Program-made: the position numbers and the translations under genes | Source: Methanobrevibacter sp. | GTDB taxonomy: Archaea; Methanobacteriota; Methanobacteria; Methanobacteriales; Methanobacteriaceae | Direction of reading: 5' to 3' | DNA length: 9,828 nt | NCBI GenBank assembly: GCA_009777005.1 | Contig: WRMT01000100.1 | Location: forward strand, 1-9,828 | The notes under the pieces: model-generated | Seen by the model: the letters and a program-made list of their open reading frames with translations, nothing else | Database searches by the model: none | What the model was told of the DNA's origin: nothing | Shown: piece after piece, positions 5,619-9,828 of the stretch | Layout: every line of letters starts with the position of its first letter | Position numbering within the stretch: the first letter of the stretch is position 1

Positions 5619-7292
5619 TCAGCATGATCCACAGCCATAACAATAATTTTCCTCACACCAAGGTGTAGATTCATTAGCTAATAATTTTTTTCTTTCTTTT
5701 TTTAAAAAATTAGGATTTAAACCAAGACCAATATTTTTCCAAGGAAGTTCTTCTTCTAATCCATAGCTATTGCTGAATTTTTTCCATTCTTTCATAGCAA
5801 TCTTCTTTTCAGTTGATTTTTCTAATAATTTTCCAATTTCTGATCCTTTACATGATAAAACATATTGAATTAAGCCCATTTTAGGACTATCAAACTTAAT
5901 AGCTAGTCCTTTTAACTGTGATTTTAAATAATTTATTTTTGACTTAATATCTTTTATATCATATCCTTCCCATTGTAATGGTGTGTGTGGTTTTGGGATT
6001 AAAGGATTTATACTAAATTTAATTGATCTATTGTAATTAGATGAGGATTTAGCTATTTTATGATTTAAAGAATTTAAATATTTAATATAAATAGCTAAAT
6101 CATGAATATCTTCTTTAGTTTCATTTGGAGAACCAATTAAAAAATATAATTTTACATTAAAATCTAACTCAAGAGCATTTTTCACAACATTAGCTATTTT
6201 TTCATCACTTATATCTTTATTCAATGATTTTCGAATAGTATAAATTGATTCTGGAGCTATTGTAATAGTTTTTGCTCCGCTTTCTTTTAAATTAGCTAAT
6301 GATTTTTCTGTGATTGATTCTATTCTAAGTGAAGGGGTTGAAATTTGAAATTTTCTATTTAAAAGTTTAGTTATAAGTTCATCTATTTTTGAATAATCAG
6401 AAACAGCAGCTCCAATTAAAGATACTTTTTCAATTCCTGTATTTTTCCTAGCTTCTTCTGCAACCCAAATCAATTTGTTTAAGGAGGTTTCTCTAAGAGG
6501 TCGATACATATATCCTGCCATACAAAATCTACAACCTCGACTACAACCTCTTGAAACATTAAGTAATATTGAATTTCCAAAAACAGGTAAATATTCTTTG
6601 TTTTTTGTTTTTGTAATTATGGGATTAGTAATGTGATATGCGTCATCCATATTAGAAACAATAGCTTTTTCAACAGGATTATCATATTCTGGAATATATA
6701 TTCCTTTAATATCTAAAAATGGATCTAAATGATATATTTTTTTATTAGTGTTATTTTTATTATTTACATTATCTTCTGTTTTTAAAAATTGTTTTGAAGT
6801 TTTGTTTTTATTTGTTTCTAAAAATTTGTCTTTATTTTTCTTTATTTCTAAAAATTTATCTAAAAATTTATTTAAAATAGCTTCAGCTTCTCCAATAATA
6901 AAAATATCAATAAAATCCGATATTGGGAGAGGATTAGAACTTGCACATGGTCCTCCAGCTATTATCAGCGGATAGCTATTATCTCTGTCTTTTCTTTTAA
7001 GAGGTATTTCTCCCTTTTTTAGAATCTCTAAACAGTTGAAATAATCTTGTTCATATTGTAATGAGAAGCTAATAATATCAAAATCTTTTAATGGGCTATT
7101 TGATTCAATACTACGAGTATTTGGATAGATTATTCTTTCACACCATGAATCTTCTCTATCATTTACCATACTATAAATTATTTGATAACCTAATGAAGAC
7201 ATAGCTGTTCTATATACATTGGGATAAACTGATGCAAATCTAATATCCACTTTAAATGGATTTTTTCCAATCACATTTTCTTCATAAATCAT
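5619..7292 (-). CDS. Radical SAM protein of the TIGR03960-like type, function unknown
   Basis: The 557-residue protein has three parts. The N-terminal third (about 12-140) carries FASVYPNVYRTAMSSLGYQ, IIYPNTRS, IAGGPCASSNPLP and FIIGEAEA, the B12-binding-like Rossmann region of this family. The radical SAM core follows, with the 4Fe-4S motif C250-x3-C254-x2-C257 (SRGCSRGCRFCMAGYMYRP), IAPES (345-349) and FLIGSPNET (384-392). The tail has LGLGLNPNFLKKER (522-534) and ends in a cysteine cluster C546-x4-C551-x2-C554-x2-C557. Bacterial relatives end in a similar TPxC...CxGCGxC motif and are often linked to a DUF2344 domain, absent here. The reaction is unknown. Residues about 141-185 are a Lys/Asn-rich insertion with repeated KFL units between conserved blocks. 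The ATG at 7292 has only a weak ribosome site (TGAT-like); no better start is seen. The stop is TGA. Confidence 0.88.
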   Translation of the reverse strand: MIYEENVIGKNPFKVDIRFASVYPNVYRTAMSSLGYQIIYSMVNDREDSWCERIIYPNTRSIESNSPLKDFDIISFSLQYEQDYFNCLEILKKGEIPLKRKDRDNSYPLIIAGGPCASSNPLPISDFIDIFIIGEAEAILNKFLDKFLEIKKNKDKFLETNKNKTSKQFLKTEDNVNNKNNTNKKIYHLDPFLDIKGIYIPEYDNPVEKAIVSNMDDAYHITNPIITKTKNKEYLPVFGNSILLNVSRGCSRGCRFCMAGYMYRPLRETSLNKLIWVAEEARKNTGIEKVSLIGAAVSDYSKIDELITKLLNRKFQISTPSLRIESITEKSLANLKESGAKTITIAPESIYTIRKSLNKDISDEKIANVVKNALELDFNVKLYFLIGSPNETKEDIHDLAIYIKYLNSLNHKIAKSSSNYNRSIKFSINPLIPKPHTPLQWEGYDIKDIKSKINYLKSQLKGLAIKFDSPKMGLIQYVLSCKGSEIGKLLEKSTEKKIAMKEWKKFSNSYGLEEELPWKNIGLGLNPNFLKKERKKLLANESTPWCEENYCYGCGSC

Positions 7293-7460
7293 ATAATCAT
7301 TAAAGAGGGATTTAAAATTTCTTATAGTATTGATATTTTTTTAACTAATAATATTCTCTAAATTTGTTCTAGAAGTATTTTTATTTAATTTTTGTTTTTT
7401 ATCCATTTTTCATTAGAGATAATTGGTATTATAGTTTATGACTTAGTGTTTGTCCTTGTT

Positions 7461-7475
7461 AATATAAATATTTCA
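7461..7475 (-). promoter_or_regulatory. Possible promoter of the radical SAM gene
   Basis: On the minus strand the complement reads GAAATATTTATATTA at about 7475-7461, similar to the BRE/TATA boxes elsewhere in the window. It would give a leader of about 140 bases. Nothing better is seen between here and the start codon. Confidence 0.35.
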
Positions 7476-7530
7476 AATAAAATAATAGTTTTTTTAATTT
7501 TTTTAAATATTTTTTATAATTATTATTAGA

Positions 7531-7644
7531 ATTATTTTGTTGCATTACTATTTTTTTATGGTATTAGGATTGTTTTGTTGTATTATTATTTTTTCATGGT
7601 ATTAGCATTGTTTCATGATTATAATATTTTTTCATTGTATTAAA
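7531..7644. repeat. Three tandem 38-bp units in a divergent intergenic region
   Basis: Units at 7531-7568, 7569-7606 and 7607-7644 are each exactly 38 bp and abut without spacers. Units 1 and 2 agree at 33 of 38 positions; units 2 and 3 at about 28 of 38. All share ATT(A/G)TTT near the start and TATTTTTT...GTATTA near the end. They lie between the divergent radical SAM and endoisopeptidase-like genes. Function is unknown; there is no CRISPR-type spacer. Confidence 0.75.
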
Positions 7645-8177
7645 ATAGTTTCTTTTATATTAAACTTATCTTATTTTAATTCATATTTTTAATAGTTTTT
7701 ATAATTATTATAATAAATTTTAATATAATTAAATATTTTTTCTTATAAACTATAATAATTAATAATTAATATTCCTAAAAATGTTTTATTTTTATTTAAA
7801 CTTCTTAAATATATTCTATTTAAAAGAATTCTTTTTTTTAACATTTTTTCTCAAAAATAAGGATTATTTTATCTTTTCTTAAATTACTTAGATTATGAAA
7901 AGAAATGTTTCTATATTGGTAAACAGAGTATATTTAATGTATTTTCCATGAAATTTCATTAAAATACTAATTTAATAAGGCTTAATAAGGATTTAAAGTT
8001 AAAACTTCCCATATTTTCCATGATTGTTATTAGGGTCATATATATTACTATTCTATCTTTATATTAAATATTTTGTATTTTAAGTAGTACTGCTTTATTA
8101 ATAGCTATTTCTATGTGAATGCCTTTTTTTATATTAATTTCTAAAAAAATAGCTCTCTTGAATCCTTATTCTTATTT
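7645..8177. other. Long AT-rich intergenic stretch, no gene seen
   Basis: This part of the roughly 1-kb divergent region has dense stops in all frames. Small items only: a doubled TTAATAAGG-like element near 7973-7990, two TTTTCCATGA blocks (about 7942-7951 and 8014-8023), and the palindrome AATAGCTATT at 8100-8109. I cannot support an RNA gene here, though an unrecognised one is possible. Confidence 0.5.
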
Positions 8178-8179
8178 TA

Positions 8180-8193
8180 GAAACATTTATAAG
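8180..8193 (+). promoter_or_regulatory. BRE/TATA promoter of the endoisopeptidase-like gene
   Basis: GAAACATTTATAAG matches the AAACATTTATA box that precedes the SRP RNA. Transcription would begin near 8217, giving a leader of about 80 bases that contains a six-codon open frame (8256-8276). Confidence 0.55.
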
Positions 8194-8255
8194 TGATTAA
8201 ATGAAATTATAACTTTCAATGATATAAAATTGTTCATTATAAAAGTGAGGATATA

Positions 8256-8276
8256 ATGAGCTTTTTTCTATTATGA
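8256..8276 (+). CDS. Putative short leader ORF (MSFFLL)
   Basis: An ATG at 8256, preceded by GTGAGG and five bases, opens a frame of six codons (Met-Ser-Phe-Phe-Leu-Leu) ending in TGA. It lies between the promoter and the coding frame of the endoisopeptidase-like protein, in a different frame from it. It could be a regulatory leader peptide or chance; no conservation can be judged here. Confidence 0.25.
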   Translation: MSFFLL

Positions 8277-8295
8277 GAAACAATGAGGTGGAAAA

Positions 8296-9525
8296 ATTTC
8301 GTCGAGTAATAATATATTACTCTTAGCTATATTTTGTGCTTTTTTTATTAGTATAAGCACAGTATATGCTAATGATGTGAGTTATAGTAATGTTAATTGT
8401 GCTAACAGCACTAACATTACTAATAACATTATTAATAACACTGATAATAACACTAATTACATGTTAAATCTTAGTGAAAATAAAAATATTAAAGTCGATT
8501 TAAAAAATTTAGCTGCTGGTGAAAATAAACCATATAAGCTATCTCAAAGTAGTATTGTAGCTGCTTCTTCAAATATAAGTAGCTATGTTTCAATATATGG
8601 TAAATTACCTAGTTATGTTGAAATATCTTCTTATAAGTTTTCTATGCCAGAATATTTGTATTTAATTTCAAAAACAATACAACATCAGTATAAAAATAGT
8701 GATTCTCAATTTAAACCTAAATATAATGTTAAAAATCCAAAAAAACCTATTGGAACAAATGTTAAAATGAAAATTTCATCCAATAGCTACTATAAATATG
8801 CAACAAGAATAGCTAATTTTATATCTAAATATTCTACAGTTCCGAATTATTTGAATGTTGGAACAACTAAAATCAAATATCAAACCATCATATATATTTT
8901 TACAAAAGCTCTAACATGGAGTAAATTTAATGGTAATAAGTTACCAAGTAGCTTGTTTTTCAATATTAAAAAAAATAGCAAAATAAACAAGTATATGCCA
9001 GTATATACAATCGATAGTAAAAGTAAAAAAATTTCTTCTAAGAAATTAAACATTGCTTATGATGGTGAATCTTTAAAAGAGTATTTATCTTCATCAAAAA
9101 ACTGTCAAATTAATGATAAGCAAATTAAATCACTGGCTTATCAAATAACTAGAAAATACAAAAGTACATATGATAAGGCAAAAGCTATTTATAACTGGGT
9201 GAGAGATAAAGTTAGCTATAAATTTTACTACAATACAAAGTATGGTTCTAAGAAAACATTAACTAAGAAGATAGGGAATTGTGTGGACCAAACTCATTTG
9301 ATTATAGCACTATCTCGTGCATCGGGTATAGCTTCCAGATATGTTCATGGAACCTGTGATTTTATAAGTGGAAATACTTATGGACATGTTTGGGCTCAAG
9401 TTAAAGTTGGAAATATTTGGTATGTAGCTGATTCCACAAATTCAAAAAATAGTTTTGGTGTTGTTAAGAGTTGGAATACTAGTTCTTACACTTTTAAAGG
9501 AATTTATAGTTCATTGAGCTTTTAA
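8296..9525 (+). CDS. Secreted pseudomurein endoisopeptidase-like protein (PMB repeats plus transglutaminase-fold domain)
   Basis: The frame encodes a signal peptide (hydrophobic ILLLAIFCAFFISIS, cleavage after VYA, residue 25) and a mature protein; 409 residues from 8296. After an Asn/Thr-rich stretch come two pseudomurein-binding-like repeats, about 90-125 (SIYGKLPSYVEI...MPEYLYLI) and 170-205 (YSTVPNYLNVGTTKI...IIYIFTKAL). The C-terminal domain (about 275-395) is transglutaminase-like with a Cys-His-Asp triad: C329 in GNCVDQT, H364 in YGHVWAQV, D379 in YVADSTN. The same order occurs in the phage/prophage enzymes PeiW and PeiP (peptidase family C71), which cut the pseudomurein cross-link; a host autolysin or wall-remodelling role is inferred. 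There is no ATG, GTG or TTG in frame ahead of the signal peptide; ATT at 8296 has a ribosome site (AGGTG, 8286-8290) at the usual spacing. The first standard codon, GTG at 8377, would drop the signal peptide and has no ribosome site. Confidence 0.82.
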   Translation: MSSSNNILLLAIFCAFFISISTVYANDVSYSNVNCANSTNITNNIINNTDNNTNYMLNLSENKNIKVDLKNLAAGENKPYKLSQSSIVAASSNISSYVSIYGKLPSYVEISSYKFSMPEYLYLISKTIQHQYKNSDSQFKPKYNVKNPKKPIGTNVKMKISSNSYYKYATRIANFISKYSTVPNYLNVGTTKIKYQTIIYIFTKALTWSKFNGNKLPSSLFFNIKKNSKINKYMPVYTIDSKSKKISSKKLNIAYDGESLKEYLSSSKNCQINDKQIKSLAYQITRKYKSTYDKAKAIYNWVRDKVSYKFYYNTKYGSKKTLTKKIGNCVDQTHLIIALSRASGIASRYVHGTCDFISGNTYGHVWAQVKVGNIWYVADSTNSKNSFGVVKSWNTSSYTFKGIYSSLSF

Positions 9526-9533
9526 ATTAGTTT

Positions 9534-9555
9534 TTAATAGCTATTAATTTTTTTT
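9534..9555 (+). terminator. Palindrome plus T-run after the endoisopeptidase-like gene
   Basis: The 14-bp perfect palindrome TTAATAGCTATTAA (9534-9547) begins eight bases after the stop codon and is followed by T8 (9548-9555). This is the best-placed of the recurring AATAGCTATT elements and a likely terminator. Confidence 0.5.
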
Positions 9556-9828
9556 ATCTATTTTTTTCTTATTTTTTAAATCTATTTTTTTATTTTTTAA
9601 ATTTTTTTAAATCTATTTTTCTAAGATTTCTTTTTTAAATTTTTTCAGTAAATTTTTGCATAAATTATATTAAATTTTGAATTTTTAAATATAGTCATGA
9701 GAGGAAAAATTGTAGTTCATGTTTTGTTAAAATATCACTTAATTTCTAATTAATATATTAATAATATTTTTAATTTAAAAATAAATATTAATAATTTTAT
9801 TATTAATGAAGAATAGAAAATGTATTAA
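9556..9828. other. AT-rich right edge, no gene seen
   Basis: T-rich runs with TCTATTTTTT repeated at about 9557-9617 lie downstream of the terminator and could add termination strength. From about 9690 the sequence has A/T-only inverted segments. No start site or RNA is supported before the window ends. Confidence 0.5.

Noticed and set aside
6748..6975. Plus-strand open frame inside the radical SAM gene
   Set aside because: It is the antisense shadow of the Lys/Asn-rich insertion, giving a Phe/Leu-rich product without a ribosome site.
7531..7644. CRISPR array made of 38-bp units
   Set aside because: The units are contiguous, without unique spacers, and diverge progressively.
8377..9525. GTG at 8377 as the true start of the endoisopeptidase-like gene
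   Set aside because: It has no ribosome site and falls just after a clear signal peptide and VYA cleavage site in the same frame, so it would remove export of a cell-wall protein.

Overview
The window reads as chromosomal DNA from a very AT-rich, pseudomurein-walled methanogen, most likely Methanobrevibacter or a close relative in Methanobacteriales. The evidence is an archaeal-type SRP (7S) RNA, a class II tRNA-Ser(GCU) without an encoded CCA, promoters of the archaeal BRE/TATA kind (recurring AAACATTTATA-like boxes), Shine-Dalgarno sites of the GGTG-N5-ATG form, oligo-T terminators, and a secreted protein that combines pseudomurein-binding repeats with a Cys-His-Asp transglutaminase-fold domain.

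Layout. Positions 1-1331 hold a secreted InlB-type B-repeat protein (5' end cut by the window edge) and, just downstream, a decayed second copy with two in-frame TGA stops, ending at a clear hairpin plus T-run. Positions 1332-1742 are noncoding and carry a 35-bp-period array of promoter-like units in front of an ATPase of the AAA/DUF4143 type with a C-terminal nuclease-like fold (1743-3188). Positions 3406-3714 encode SRP RNA and 3884-3968 tRNA-Ser(GCU), each with its own TATA box. On the minus strand lie a radical SAM protein of unknown function (7292-5619) and a class I aminotransferase (5435-4320), which could be co-transcribed or separately promoted. A roughly 1-kb noncoding region with three 38-bp tandem units separates them from a plus-strand, exported, pseudomurein endoisopeptidase-like protein (8296-9525). 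The last 300 bases are noncoding and AT-rich.

The genes do not form one pathway. Translation and export RNAs and metabolic genes are interspersed with surface or accessory genes (B-repeat protein and its pseudogene, orphan ATPase, cell-wall enzyme). The most notable points are the endoisopeptidase-like gene, whose open frame has no ATG/GTG/TTG before its signal peptide but has an ATT at exactly the spacing used by its neighbours; the module-wise divergence of the B-repeat duplicate; the periodic promoter and intergenic repeats; and a strongly recurring palindrome, AATAGCTATT, often placed before T-runs. I do not see a convincing multi-gene novel system.
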